A stretch of 64,000 nt of DNA from Nocardioides pinisoli (GCF_024199985.1 NZ_JANARS010000012.1:1-64000); one strand, 5' to 3'. Shown: positions 51,170 to 60,277, numbered from the stretch's first letter. Program-made: numbers and translations. Notes: generated by a model not told the origin, from the sequence alone.

Positions 51170-51900
51170 GCTGGCTCGGGATCCTGCTGATCGGGTACGC
51201 CGTGACCGACCTGACCCACTCGGTGCGCCGCACGCGCTACCTGCCGGAGTGCGTCGGGGCGCTGGTGGCGCTCTGCGTCGGGCTGCTGGCCGGGCTCACG
51301 TCAGGACGCGACGTCGCCGCGCTGCTCGTGATCGTCGCCGTCGTGCTCGTGTGGGGGCTGACCGTCACGTGGGGGTTCGGCCACCCCGGCCCCAAGGCCG
51401 CCCGCCTGCCCCTCGCGGTCTTCGTCGCCTCGCTCGTCGGCGCGATCGCGTGCTCGGGCCTCGCGCCGGAGGCCGGCGGGCCGCTCGCGCGGTGGCTGGA
51501 CTCGCTGACCGTGGCCGACCTGGGCGACGTGTCGGCCGACCGGTTCCTGATGCTGCTCGGCGCCTTCGCCATCCAGCTCTCGACGGGCAACGTGCTCGTC
51601 CGCCTCGTGCTCAAGGCGACCGGCACCATCAACCCGCGCGCCGACGGCGCGATGCCGCCCACCCAGCTCAAGGGTGGCCGCCTCCTCGGCCCGCTGGAGC
51701 GGGTCTTCATCCTCGCCCTCGCGCTCGGCGGCCAGGTCACCGCTGCGAGCGTCGTCGTCGCGGCCAAGGGCCTGCTCCGCTTCCCCGAGCTGTCCTCGCG
51801 CCACGAGCAGCAGACCGTCCACGAGATGACGGAGTACTTCCTCCTGGGGTCCTTCGCGTCGTGGCTGGTCGCCCTCGGGTCGTTCGTGCTGGTGGGGTGA
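51166..51900 (+). CDS. DUF3307-like integral membrane protein
   Basis: The 244-residue protein has about six hydrophobic segments. Its C-terminal part contains GRLLGPLERVFILALALGGQ, VVVAAKGLLRFPEL and TEYFLLGSFASWLVALGSF, as in DUF3307 proteins that accompany SatD genes in other bacteria. It presumably carries out the function controlled by SatD, which is unknown. The start overlaps the SatD stop. Confidence 0.8.
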   Translation: MSWLGILLIGYAVTDLTHSVRRTRYLPECVGALVALCVGLLAGLTSGRDVAALLVIVAVVLVWGLTVTWGFGHPGPKAARLPLAVFVASLVGAIACSGLAPEAGGPLARWLDSLTVADLGDVSADRFLMLLGAFAIQLSTGNVLVRLVLKATGTINPRADGAMPPTQLKGGRLLGPLERVFILALALGGQVTAASVVVAAKGLLRFPELSSRHEQQTVHEMTEYFLLGSFASWLVALGSFVLVG

Positions 51901-51975
51901 GGGCCGATGCGCCGCCACGGCGCGGCAACTCCCAGCTCGGGTCATTCGACCGGCCGGGGCGACGGATAGTCCGGA

Positions 51976-53250
51976 TCAGGACCCGGCGCCCGTGGCGGAT
52001 CCTCGGGGAGGCGAGAGTCGTTCGAGCAGGGCCCGCGCCAAGTATCCGTAGGCCCCGTCGAGCAGGTCGGGCGCGCGCTGCCTGACCTCCTCCGCGGCCC
52101 CGCACGCGTCGAGGGCATGCAGAATCGCGTGGCGCGTTTCGTCGAACGGCATCCGCTCATAGGCAGCGACCAGGTCGGGAACCCACGCCGGGTCCGGTAG
52201 CTGCGAGAGCAGGCGCGCTGCTGCCAGCACCGTCGAGACGTCACCGTGGCGCAGTCGAGCGGCGGCGATCGTGGGCGCGCGCGGATCGCCGGCCCGGGCG
52301 AGGTACCAGCAGGCCCCGGCAGCGGCGAGGTGGTCAAGGGCCTCAGGCGTCCCGATCCGCGCCAGCGCCGCGTGGACGAAGTCCTGCTGCCACGCCTCGA
52401 GCTGCAGCCCCCTGAGGGCCGTCACGACCTCTGGGTCACCGATGCGCGCCAGAGCAGACGTCACAGCGTGTGTCGCGACGCCCCGACGTGCCGCATCGAC
52501 CAGAAGATCCTTGGCTTCCGGTGACCGTACCCGCGCCAACCGCTGGACCGCCGGCAGCTCCCCGGACTCCGCCCCAGCCACGAGCAGCAACGCCTCCGCC
52601 TCGTCCACATCGACGCCGAGGTGCTCCTCGACGGTGTCCTGCAGGTACGCACGAAACGAGGACCAGCGGATGGTGCCCTCCTTGTGGTGCTCCCAGACCT
52701 CCCACTCCTCGCCCGGACCCGGGTCGCCGACCGGGACGAGCAGCGAGCAGTTGGCATCGAAGCTGCGCGCGATGGCAAGCGCCTCCTGCATCGGCCGGTG
52801 ATCACGCACCTCGCTACCCTCGAACACAGGCCCCGGCTCAGCACCGCCGTCATCCGCTGCGTCGATCTCGTCCTGCATCTCCACCCAGATCTCGACCGCG
52901 TGGGGATCGACCTCGACGTACGGTCGCACCTCGCCCGCAGGAACGAAACCCCACGCCTCGCCGACGTCGCCGGACCGATACGAGCTCGTCGTCAGTGCGC
53001 CCATCGTGTCGCCGTGTGTCCCGTCGGAGAGCAGCAGGAACTGCCGGTACGACGGCGGAAATCCCACCCCCAACCTGCGTTCAGCAGCGGCCACGGCCGA
53101 CTCGGTTGCCGGCGGGCGGAGAAGGCTGCCGGTGCGCGCCGCCGCCGGCACGGGACGCTCCAGGGCCCCGACGTGCGCCAGACAGACATCGCTCCACTGG
53201 CGCAACAACCCTTCCAGGTCGTCGGCCGGCAACCGGCTCGGGTGCGCCAT
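51976..53250 (-). CDS. SMI1/KNR4 domain protein with HEAT-like repeats
   Basis: The 424-residue protein has an SMI1/KNR4 fold in its first half (AERRLGVGFPPSYRQFLLLS is the diagnostic motif) and HEAT-like alpha repeats from ~residue 220 on (DLLVDAARRGVATHAVTSAL, LARIGDPEVVTALRGL and others). SMI1 proteins are often immunity proteins for polymorphic toxins in bacteria, but no toxin gene is next to it. It may protect against external toxins. Its A/T content in third positions is somewhat higher than its neighbours, hinting at later arrival. Confidence 0.82.
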   Translation of the reverse strand: MAHPSRLPADDLEGLLRQWSDVCLAHVGALERPVPAAARTGSLLRPPATESAVAAAERRLGVGFPPSYRQFLLLSDGTHGDTMGALTTSSYRSGDVGEAWGFVPAGEVRPYVEVDPHAVEIWVEMQDEIDAADDGGAEPGPVFEGSEVRDHRPMQEALAIARSFDANCSLLVPVGDPGPGEEWEVWEHHKEGTIRWSSFRAYLQDTVEEHLGVDVDEAEALLLVAGAESGELPAVQRLARVRSPEAKDLLVDAARRGVATHAVTSALARIGDPEVVTALRGLQLEAWQQDFVHAALARIGTPEALDHLAAAGACWYLARAGDPRAPTIAAARLRHGDVSTVLAAARLLSQLPDPAWVPDLVAAYERMPFDETRHAILHALDACGAAEEVRQRAPDLLDGAYGYLARALLERLSPPRGSATGAGS

Positions 53251-53467
53251 CCCGGCACCCTAGGGCCGGGGCCGCCTTCGCGCAGCCGATCGCCGTTTCC
53301 GGAAAGCGTCGTGAACTGCCCCGGGGGCCTGGGACAGCAGGTGAGTCCTACCGCCGCTGTCGGCCCATCCGGGGATCGGCGTCGTCGTCTGCCGCAGCAC
53401 GACTCATCGGATCCGAAGGGACGCTCCATGTACGTTCTGAACCATCGCCTGACGGAGGGAGCGACCC

Positions 53468-54049
53468 GTGATCGAGCTGACCGAGGGCCAGGAGCTCACC
53501 CTCACCACCGCGGACGGGAAGCCCCTGACCAACGTGCAGATGGCCGTGGGCTGGGACCACGCCCCGACGGCCGGCTTCATCGGCAGCGGCGCAGCGCCCA
53601 TCGACCTCGACGCCTCGGCCGTGCAGTTCGCCGGCACCCAGTTCTTCGACATCGCCTTCTTCAACCACCTCGGGACCCGGGACGGATCGGTCGTCCACCT
53701 GGGCGACAACACCACCGGGAAGGGCCAGGGTGACGACGAGGTGATCACCGTGGACCTGGGCCGGGTCTACCCCAAGGTCGACTCGATCCTGTTCCTGGTC
53801 AGCAGCTACCAGGGGCACTCCCTGGAGTACATCCGCAACGCCTACTGCCGCCTCGTCGACGACGACGGCACCGAGCTGGCGCGCTTCACCCTCACCCTCG
53901 GGGTGCGGGAGACGGGGCTCGTCATGGCGAAGCTGTTCCGCGACGGGTCGAGCTGGAAGCTCCGCGCCATCGGGACCGGCATCGCCCTGAAGACGCCGAC
54001 GGACTCGATCGAGGCGCTCGTGCCCTTCGTCCAGCCTCGTCACGAGTGA
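53468..54049 (+). CDS. TerD family protein
   Basis: The 193-residue protein has the TerD beta-sandwich, with KPLTNVQMAVGWD at the start, AFFNHLGTRDGSVVHLGDNT (calcium-binding acidic loop) and DSILFLVSSYQGHSLEYIRN. TerD proteins take part in tellurite, phage and colicin resistance and general stress. Only one copy is present, without TerC or TerB. The GTG start has GGAGGGAGCG upstream. It stands alone, divergent from the SMI1 gene. Confidence 0.88.
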   Translation: MIELTEGQELTLTTADGKPLTNVQMAVGWDHAPTAGFIGSGAAPIDLDASAVQFAGTQFFDIAFFNHLGTRDGSVVHLGDNTTGKGQGDDEVITVDLGRVYPKVDSILFLVSSYQGHSLEYIRNAYCRLVDDDGTELARFTLTLGVRETGLVMAKLFRDGSSWKLRAIGTGIALKTPTDSIEALVPFVQPRHE

Positions 54050-54130
54050 CCGTCATCGGTCCCGTCGAGGTGGGCGCCCCCGTCGGTGCCTAGGCTGGGC
54101 AGCCGTTCCCGAGCACGAACAGAGGTCGCT

Positions 54131-54445
54131 GTGCCCGCCACCCGTTCCGCCCGACAGAGGAAGGCCAGCGCCGACGCAGGAGAGCTGGCCGTGGTCCGCA
54201 TCGACGTGAGCGCCGACGACTCCTACGCCTACAAGATCTCCTGCACGCAGTGCGAGGTCCCGCGGCCCGGGACCGGCACCCGCGCCTGGAGCACCCGCCG
54301 GCCGGGGGAGGACAACGGCTACCTGCCCGCGCTGGATCGGTGGATCCTCCACCTCGCGTCCAGGCACCCCGACGCCGGAGCCCCGTGCCTCGACTACCTG
54401 CCCGAGGCCCGGGCACGCCTGCAGGAGCGACGCGAGTCCCGCTGA
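54131..54445 (+). CDS. Hypothetical protein with Cys/His cluster
   Basis: The 104-residue basic protein has SCTQC, a His pair in HLASRHPDAG and a Cys in APCLDY, spaced like a zinc-binding site. The first 20 residues are basic. GTG is the start, 82 nt after terD. Its function is unknown; a DNA-binding role would fit but is not established. Confidence 0.6.
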   Translation: MPATRSARQRKASADAGELAVVRIDVSADDSYAYKISCTQCEVPRPGTGTRAWSTRRPGEDNGYLPALDRWILHLASRHPDAGAPCLDYLPEARARLQERRESR

Positions 54446-54557
54446 TGACGGCTGGGGAACGATCTGCAGGCCGATCGGCGCGATCACGATGCGTCTGGTT
54501 CCCCAACCGCGTGAGCAGTCGTCGCATGCCGGGGCACGCGAGCCACGGCGCTCCCGG

Positions 54558-54869
54558 TCAGCCACCGTCCTCGGCCTCGAAGAGGGCCTGACGCTGCCGC
54601 GCCGTGTCCATCGCCGCGAGGAACTTGTCGTCGTAGTCGGGGTCGTCCGAGCGGACCGACGCGATCACGTGCTCGTCGAGGACCCGGGTGTCTCCCTCTC
54701 TCACCTTCTGCAGCACGACGCGGGTCTCTCCCTCGACGTCGTAGTGCCCCACGCGCCAGGTGCCGGCGGGCGCCACCCGAGGACCCTGGCCCGTGGAGCG
54801 CAGGAGGTGCGACGCCGCCCAGAAGGTCACCAACCCCACGACGCCGATCAGGATGAAGGCTTCCACCAT
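54558..54869 (-). CDS. Single-span membrane protein
   Basis: The 103-residue protein has one N-terminal hydrophobic segment (MVEAFILIGVVGLVTFWAAS) and a soluble part with GHYDVEGETRVVLQKVREGD and ASVRSDDPDYDDKFLAAMDT. I chose the ATG at 54869, which puts the membrane segment at the N-terminus; an in-frame GTG at 54923 is possible. The gene is on the opposite strand to its neighbours. No family recognised. Confidence 0.65.
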   Translation of the reverse strand: MVEAFILIGVVGLVTFWAASHLLRSTGQGPRVAPAGTWRVGHYDVEGETRVVLQKVREGDTRVLDEHVIASVRSDDPDYDDKFLAAMDTARQRQALFEAEDGG

Positions 54870-55001
54870 GACCACGTCCCGATTGTGCGCCGCTGCCTGT
54901 CCTGGTGTCAGCAGCGTCGTCACGGCACGTGCAGGGAAACTGCGCCTGATCTGCGGGGCTCGTGGGAGGCAACACCTCCGGGCTTCGGCTCACAGTGAGG
55001 T

Positions 55002-55190
55002 GTGAGCAACCAGCCCTCCGCCCGCAGCAGGGTCGCCGACGTGGTCGCCACGCTCGCGGTCCTGGTGGTCGGGGGATCGCTGCTGGCCATGACTGCTCCG
55101 CTGGTCTCCGCGCTCGCCGTCGTGCTGACCGCCGTGCTCTACGTCCCGATGCGGGTGCGCGCCATCGGCAGCCGCAGGACCGCCGGCTGA
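55002..55190 (+). CDS. Small two-span membrane peptide
   Basis: The 62-residue protein holds two hydrophobic segments (VADVVATLAVLVVGGSLLAM and VSALAVVLTAVLYVPM) with basic ends. The GTG start follows AGTGAGG. It is short and has no known family, but hydrophobic pattern and third-position G/C are gene-like. It ends 13 nt before the stop of the convergent nucleotidyltransferase gene. Confidence 0.5.
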   Translation: MSNQPSARSRVADVVATLAVLVVGGSLLAMTAPLVSALAVVLTAVLYVPMRVRAIGSRRTAG

Positions 55191-55203
55191 AGGACGGCCG
55201 GCT

Positions 55204-55815
55204 CTACAGCGCGTCGAGCCACCGGTGCCCGGGGTGGGCGAGCTCGAGGGACGAGCGGAGCCAGGCACGCGCGCCCGGGTCCAGGAGGGGTGCGCACACG
55301 TCGAAGTCGACCTGGTCCTTGGGCCGTACGACGCGGGCCTTGTGCAGCAGCTGCACCTCGGGTCGGAGGTAGGTGATGCCGTCGTGGCTCCAGAGGATCT
55401 CCGCGAGCGGGCGGGTGATCCGGGCGTCGCGCTTGTAGGTCCAGGTGGTCGGGGTGGCGTGCGTCAGGATGACGTCGTACTCCCACGGCTCGGCGCCGCT
55501 CGGGCGGAGCCAGAGGTTCTCGCACGTCTCCGGCAGGGGGACCGCGTCGTCGACCACCGCCGTCAGGGTGCCGCTGTCGGCCTGCCAGACGTCCAGCCGG
55601 CCCTCGAGGTGCCGGCGCAGGTCGGCGACGTCGGACCGCAGGATGCTCGGGTCGAGGTCGTCGTGCGGGCGGGGGACGCCGGTGAACGCCTCGATGGCCC
55701 AGCCGCCGGCGATCCACCACGGGCGGTCGTAGCCCTCGAGCAGCGCGACGGCGTCGCGGGGCGTCCGGGCGCGCCAGGGCCCGTAGAGGCGGACGGCCTC
55801 GTCGTGGTCGGTCAC
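55204..55815 (-). CDS. Nucleotidyltransferase-fold protein (ANT/LinB-like)
   Basis: The 203-residue protein has the minimal nucleotidyltransferase motif GGWAIEAFTGVPRPHDDLD (GG at 37-38, acidic residues 52-55), as in aminoglycoside nucleotidyltransferase (2'')-I and related proteins. The C-terminal part is helical. It follows the P-loop kinase gene with a GTGA overlap, so the two are co-translated. It could modify an antibiotic or a small molecule or act in a toxin-antitoxin pair. Sequence does not decide. Confidence 0.8.
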   Translation of the reverse strand: MTDHDEAVRLYGPWRARTPRDAVALLEGYDRPWWIAGGWAIEAFTGVPRPHDDLDPSILRSDVADLRRHLEGRLDVWQADSGTLTAVVDDAVPLPETCENLWLRPSGAEPWEYDVILTHATPTTWTYKRDARITRPLAEILWSHDGITYLRPEVQLLHKARVVRPKDQVDFDVCAPLLDPGARAWLRSSLELAHPGHRWLDAL

Positions 55816-56345
55816 CGCGCCTCCCGAGCGGTGTCCCACCCGCAGTCGGCGCTGACCACGCCGAGGACGTCCGCCGTCGACGCGTCGGCGCCGATGCAGG
55901 TCTCCTGCAGGCCGTCGACCAGCGCCCGGCCGTACCACCAGTCACGCATCTCGGCGGCCCCGAACTCCGCTGCCTTGGTCTTGGTCCGGTGGCGGCGCAG
56001 CGTCTCCTCGAAGGGCAGGTCCCAGAAGTAGGCGACCGTCCGGCCGAGGTGGTCCCGGGCCAGCCGTCGCAGCATGTCGCCGTAGCGGTCCGGGTGCAGG
56101 ATGCCCTCCACGACGACGGAGAGGCCCCGGTCCAGGGCGAACCTGGCCATCAGGTCCATCAGGTCGATCGCGGGGTTGCCGGGTGTGTCGTGGGCCCACA
56201 GGACCTCGCGGCGCACGACGTCCTGCGAGATCACCGCCAGGCGGTCCCTGCCGAGCCGTTGCTGGAGGGCGCGGGCGACGGTGGTCTTCCCGGAGCCGCT
56301 GTTGCCGCGCAGCACGACGAGTGCCGTCCCGGGCGTGCCGACCAC
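55812..56345 (-). CDS. P-loop kinase/AAA-type ATPase (zeta-toxin-like fold)
   Basis: The 177-residue protein has Walker A GNSGSGKTTVARAL (residues 14-27), DVVRREVLWAHDTPGNPAID, and a lid region RRHRTKTKAAEFGAAEMR. It resembles small phosphotransferases of the chloramphenicol phosphotransferase/zeta toxin group. GTG is the start and gives the P-loop at the usual distance. It overlaps the nucleotidyltransferase gene. Substrate is unknown. Confidence 0.82.
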   Translation of the reverse strand: MVGTPGTALVVLRGNSGSGKTTVARALQQRLGRDRLAVISQDVVRREVLWAHDTPGNPAIDLMDLMARFALDRGLSVVVEGILHPDRYGDMLRRLARDHLGRTVAYFWDLPFEETLRRHRTKTKAAEFGAAEMRDWWYGRALVDGLQETCIGADASTADVLGVVSADCGWDTAREAR

Positions 56346-56362
56346 GTGTGCTCCGCCGCCCG

Positions 56363-56890
56363 TCAGAGCCGCAGCACCCGGCCGGCGACGACGAGGTGCA
56401 CCTCGTCGCAGGCGGCGGCGACGCGCTGGTTGACGACGCCCAGCAGGTCGCGGAAGAGCCGGCCGGAGCGGTGCTCGGGCACGATGCCGAGGCCGACCTC
56501 GTTGGTCACGAGCACGACGTCCTGCTCGCAGCGGGTCAGGGCGGCGACGACCTCGTCGGTGCGGGCGAGGACGAGGTCGTGGACGGCGTCGGAGTCGCGC
56601 TCCCACGCCCCCTCCGCGTCGATGACCGCGGTGAGCCAGGTGCCGAGGCAGTCGACGAGCAGCGGGGCGTCGGCCTCGGCCAGCACGCCGGCCAGGTCCT
56701 GGGTCTCGACCGTCCCCCAGGAGGCGGGCCGGCGGTCGCGGTGGGCGTCGATCCGGGCCGCCCAGTCGGGGTCCTGCTCGCGGTCGGGCGGCGTGCCGGT
56801 GGCGACGTAGGTGGCGGGGGCGCCGCCGATCAGGTCCTCGGCGTGGGTGGACTTGCCCGACCGGACTCCGCCGGTGACCAGGATCCGCAT
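56363..56890 (-). CDS. cobU: Adenosylcobinamide kinase/GTP guanylyltransferase
   Basis: The 175-residue bifunctional enzyme phosphorylates adenosylcobinamide and links it to GMP in late cobalamin synthesis. The P-loop is TGGVRSGKST (6-15); PLLVDCLGTWLT and LVTNEVGLGIVPEHRSGRLF are family signatures. ATG at 56890 is chosen; another in-frame ATG lies 9 nt upstream. It forms a set with cobS and cobT but is separated from them by an SDR gene on the opposite strand. Confidence 0.95.
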   Translation of the reverse strand: MRILVTGGVRSGKSTHAEDLIGGAPATYVATGTPPDREQDPDWAARIDAHRDRRPASWGTVETQDLAGVLAEADAPLLVDCLGTWLTAVIDAEGAWERDSDAVHDLVLARTDEVVAALTRCEQDVVLVTNEVGLGIVPEHRSGRLFRDLLGVVNQRVAAACDEVHLVVAGRVLRL

Positions 56891-56950
56891 GGCGCGCATC
56901 CTGTCAGAGTCGGTGACGGATCGGACGCGAAGGCGTGGGTACGGGCCTGC

Positions 56951-57796
56951 ATGACTGCTGACACGACGTCCACCTCCGACGCGACACCGACCGCCACCCC
57001 CGGTGGTGACCGCCCGCTCGCGGTCGTGACGGGCGCCTCGAGCGGCATCGGCCTCGAGCTGGCCCGGCAGTTCGTCGACCACCACTTCGACCTCATCGTT
57101 GCTGCCGAGGATGCCGAGATCGCCGTCGCGGCCGCGGTGCTGCGCGCGCAGAGCGGCGGCCAGGTGGACCACGTCCAGGTCGACCTCCGCGACGAGCAGG
57201 GCGTGGCCGACCTCTACGCCAGGATCCGCGCCGACGGCCGCCCGCTGGCCGCGATCGCGCTCAACGCCGGCCACGGCCAGGGCGGTGCGTTCGTCGACAC
57301 CGACCTCGCCGACGAGCTCTCGATCATCGACCTCAACATCACCTCGACGGTGCGCCTGGCCAAGCTCGTGCTGCGCGACATGGTGGCCCGCGACGAGGGC
57401 CGGGTGCTGGTGACGTCGTCGATCGCCTCGACGATGCCGGGCTCCTTCCAGGCGGTCTACAACGCCTCGAAGTCCTTCCTCCAGTCCTTCACCGAGGCGC
57501 TGCAGAACGAGCTGAAGGACACCGGCGTCACGCTGACCTCGCTCATGCCCGGACCGACGGAGACCGACTTCTTCGAGCGCGCCGACATGGCCGAGGACAC
57601 CAAGGTGGGCACGTCGGAGAAGGACGACCCCGCGCAGGTGGCCAGGCAGGGCTTCGAGGCGCTGATGGCCGGCAAGGACCGCGTCGTCGGCGGCGGCCTG
57701 AAGACCAAGGTCCAGGAGGCGGCCGGCAAGGCGATGCCCGACAAGCTCAAGGCGGCCGTGCACCGCCGGATGGCCGAGCCGGGCACCGGCGACTGA
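56951..57796 (+). CDS. Short-chain dehydrogenase/reductase
   Basis: The 281-residue protein has the Rossmann motif TGASSGIGLEL near residue 28, NAGHG in the middle, and the catalytic Ser/Tyr/Lys in TSSIAST and YNASKSFL. The first ~20 residues are Thr/Ser-rich. The substrate is unknown. Its position between cobU and cobS is unusual, on the opposite strand, and has no clear link to cobalamin synthesis. Confidence 0.9.
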   Translation: MTADTTSTSDATPTATPGGDRPLAVVTGASSGIGLELARQFVDHHFDLIVAAEDAEIAVAAAVLRAQSGGQVDHVQVDLRDEQGVADLYARIRADGRPLAAIALNAGHGQGGAFVDTDLADELSIIDLNITSTVRLAKLVLRDMVARDEGRVLVTSSIASTMPGSFQAVYNASKSFLQSFTEALQNELKDTGVTLTSLMPGPTETDFFERADMAEDTKVGTSEKDDPAQVARQGFEALMAGKDRVVGGGLKTKVQEAAGKAMPDKLKAAVHRRMAEPGTGD

Positions 57797-57815
57797 CCGG
57801 AGGGCGCGGGCCTGC

Positions 57816-58580
57816 TCAGGCGGTGGCGGCCGCCAGCACCAGCACGGCGAAGGAGACCTCCACCACCGCGCCCAGCACGTCGCCGGTGACCCCGCCGAGG
57901 CGTCGTACGCACCGCAGCAGCAGCGCGAGCACGACGCCGACCGTCACCACCAGTCCCGCGAGCAGCGCTCCGACCGAGCCGAGCCCGTGGCCGGCGAGGC
58001 CGACGACCACCCCGCACAGCAGCAACGACGCGACGGCGGCGACGACCGGCACCGACCCGACGTGCGTCACTCCGAGGCCGTCGGCACGGGCGGCAGGCAC
58101 GCCGCGGACGCAGGCGAGGGCGAGCGCGACGCGTGAGGCGCACACCAGCAGCCCGACCACCCACCAGCCGTGGTCGTGCCGCACGACCGCGGCCAGTCCG
58201 GCGGCCTGCAGGCCGGCGACCAGCACCACCGCGACGACACCGGCCGGTCCCACGGGGCCGGTGCGCATCACCTCGAGCGAGCGCGCGGGGGAGTAGGACG
58301 CGGTCAGGCCGTCGGCGGTGTCGGCGAGGCCGTCCCAGTGGAAGGCCCGGGTGCCGAGCGCGAGCGCCAGCAGCACGACGTACGCCGTCGCGAGGGGCGG
58401 CAGCCCGATCCAGCCCGCCACCAGCACCACCGCGGCTGCCACGACCCCCAGCGGCAGGACCGCAAGCGGCGCGAGCAGCATCGCGACCCCGGCGACCGAC
58501 CGGTCGACCCGGCCGGGCGGAGGCACCCTGACGGCGGTCAGCGTGCCGGTGGCGAGCAGCCACGCGTCACGGACGATCAC
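57816..58580 (-). CDS. cobS: Adenosylcobinamide-GDP ribazoletransferase
   Basis: The 254-residue integral membrane enzyme joins adenosylcobinamide-GDP to alpha-ribazole, completing cobalamin. It has about seven hydrophobic segments and the catalytic acidic motif HWDGLADTADGL. GTG start overlaps the cobT stop (GTGA), so the two are coupled. It corresponds to cobS next to cobT in mycobacteria (Rv2208, Rv2207). Confidence 0.94.
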   Translation of the reverse strand: MIVRDAWLLATGTLTAVRVPPPGRVDRSVAGVAMLLAPLAVLPLGVVAAAVVLVAGWIGLPPLATAYVVLLALALGTRAFHWDGLADTADGLTASYSPARSLEVMRTGPVGPAGVVAVVLVAGLQAAGLAAVVRHDHGWWVVGLLVCASRVALALACVRGVPAARADGLGVTHVGSVPVVAAVASLLLCGVVVGLAGHGLGSVGALLAGLVVTVGVVLALLLRCVRRLGGVTGDVLGAVVEVSFAVLVLAAATA

Positions 58581-59641
58581 GAGGGCGGGGTCTCGGGCAG
58601 GATCTCCGCGAGCAGCGCCACGTCCCGCATCACGGCGATCCCGGAGCGCAGGACCGGCAGGGCCGCGACGGCCCCCGAGCCCTCGCCCAGGCGCATGCCG
58701 AGGTCGAGGACCGGCTCGAGGCCGAGCGCCTTCAGGGCATGGGCCTGCGCGGGCTCGGTCGAGCGGTGACCCGCGAGCCACCAGGCGGCCGCACCGGGCG
58801 CGTGCGCCTCGGCCACGACCGCGCACGCCACCGACATCAGGCCGTCGAGCAGGACCGGTGTGCCGCGGGTGGACGCCTCGACCAGGAACCCCACGGTGGC
58901 GGCGAGGTCGGCGCTGCCGAGGGTGGCGAGCACCTCGACCGGGTCGGACGTGCGACCCTCGGTGCGGGCCAGCGCCTGCGCCACGACGTCGCGCTTGCGG
59001 GTCCAGCCGTCGTCGTCGATGCCGGTGCCGCGCCCGGTGACCTCGTCGGCGGGCAGGCCCAGGGTCGCGGCCACGAGCGCGGCGGCGACGGTGGTGTTTC
59101 CGATGCCGAGGTCGCCGCTCATCAGCAGCTGGGCGCCGTCGTCGACCAGCTCGCCGGCCAGCTCGGCGCCGAGGGCGAGGGAGCGCTCGGCCTCGGCGCG
59201 GGTCAGGGCGTCGGTGAGGTGGATGGCGCCCGAGCCGCGCCGGACCTTGCGCGAGGTGACCTCGGCCGGCAGGTCGTCGAGGTCGGCGTCGACGGCGACG
59301 TCGAGCACCGTCACGGTCACGCCGTGCGCACGCGCCAGGGCGCTGACGCCGGCGCGGCCCGCGACGAGGGTGCGCACCATCGCCTCCGTGATCGCGGCGG
59401 GGTAGGCCGAGACCCCGTGCGCGGCGACGCCGTGGTCGCCGGCCAGCACCACGAGGCGTACGTCGGTGAGCGGACGCGGCGGCACCACGCCCTGCGCAGC
59501 GGAGAGCCAGACGCCGAGCTCGCCGACGCGTCCGAGCGCGCCCGGCGGCGTGGCCAGGCCGGTCAGGCGCTCGCGGGCGCGGGCGGCGACCTCCGGCGAG
59601 GGCGGGGCGACGTGCGGCGGGTCGGTGCGGAACTCGGTCAT
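58577..59641 (-). CDS. cobT: Nicotinate-nucleotide-dimethylbenzimidazole phosphoribosyltransferase
   Basis: The 354-residue enzyme makes alpha-ribazole phosphate for the lower ligand of cobalamin. Motifs include LVVLAGDHGVAAHGVSAYP, MSGDLGIGNTTVAAAL and the C-terminal MRLGEGSGAVAALP with the catalytic Glu. Length is standard. It is the first gene of the cobT-cobS pair. Confidence 0.95.
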   Translation of the reverse strand: MTEFRTDPPHVAPPSPEVAARARERLTGLATPPGALGRVGELGVWLSAAQGVVPPRPLTDVRLVVLAGDHGVAAHGVSAYPAAITEAMVRTLVAGRAGVSALARAHGVTVTVLDVAVDADLDDLPAEVTSRKVRRGSGAIHLTDALTRAEAERSLALGAELAGELVDDGAQLLMSGDLGIGNTTVAAALVAATLGLPADEVTGRGTGIDDDGWTRKRDVVAQALARTEGRTSDPVEVLATLGSADLAATVGFLVEASTRGTPVLLDGLMSVACAVVAEAHAPGAAAWWLAGHRSTEPAQAHALKALGLEPVLDLGMRLGEGSGAVAALPVLRSGIAVMRDVALLAEILPETPPS

Positions 59642-59695
59642 GGCGGCAGCAGCCTAGTGACGACCGGGGCGGGGCGGCCTGCCAGTCTTGCCCGC

Positions 59696-60244
59696 GTGAC
59701 CGGCCACTCCGTCCTCCAGCTCCCGGTGCCGCCCCTGGAGGCATGGGTGCGGGAGCGTACCGCCCACTACGACGCCGGCTTCGTCTCCGCAGACCCGCGC
59801 TTCGGGCACGCGCACGTCACCGCGCTCGGGCCGTTCGCTCCGTCGCCGTCGGTCGCGGACCTCGAGACGGTCGCCGTGCTGGCTGCGGAGACTCCACCGA
59901 TCACGGTGCGGCTGGCCGACCTCGCCCAGTTCCCCAGCGGGATCATCCACCTCGTGCCCGACCCAGACGACGCGCTGCGTGGGCTGACCGCACGGCTGGT
60001 GGCCGCCTTCCCCGCGTGGCCGCCGTACGGCGGTGAGTTCGGCGCCGACGTGCAGCCGCACCTGACCGTGGACGCGGCCTCCGACCACGTCGACCTCGCC
60101 TCGACCGCGGCGTTGCTCGCCGACGTCGTGCCGGTCGACGTGGTGCTCGACCGGCTGCAGCTCGCCTGGTGGGAGACCGACCGGTGCCACGTGATCGAGG
60201 AGTGGCCGCTCGGCCGCCGCCCGGCTCGGTGCCCGGCTCGTTGA
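59696..60244 (+). CDS. 2'-5' RNA ligase-like (2H phosphoesterase) protein
   Basis: The 182-residue protein contains two HxT motifs: HVTAL (His40) and HLTVD (near residue 121), the signature of the 2H phosphoesterase/2'-5' RNA ligase fold. Such proteins process 2'-5' linked RNA or cyclic phosphates. GTG at 59696 is the start. It is divergent from cobT. The true substrate is unknown. Confidence 0.85.
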   Translation: MTGHSVLQLPVPPLEAWVRERTAHYDAGFVSADPRFGHAHVTALGPFAPSPSVADLETVAVLAAETPPITVRLADLAQFPSGIIHLVPDPDDALRGLTARLVAAFPAWPPYGGEFGADVQPHLTVDAASDHVDLASTAALLADVVPVDVVLDRLQLAWWETDRCHVIEEWPLGRRPARCPAR

Positions 60245-60277
60245 CCCGCGCGGGGACCCGCGTGGCAGGATCACGGC

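Noticed and set aside
56890..59700. Cobalamin riboswitch for the cob genes
   Set aside because: No B12-box-like conserved word or multi-stem leader was found upstream of cobU or cobT.
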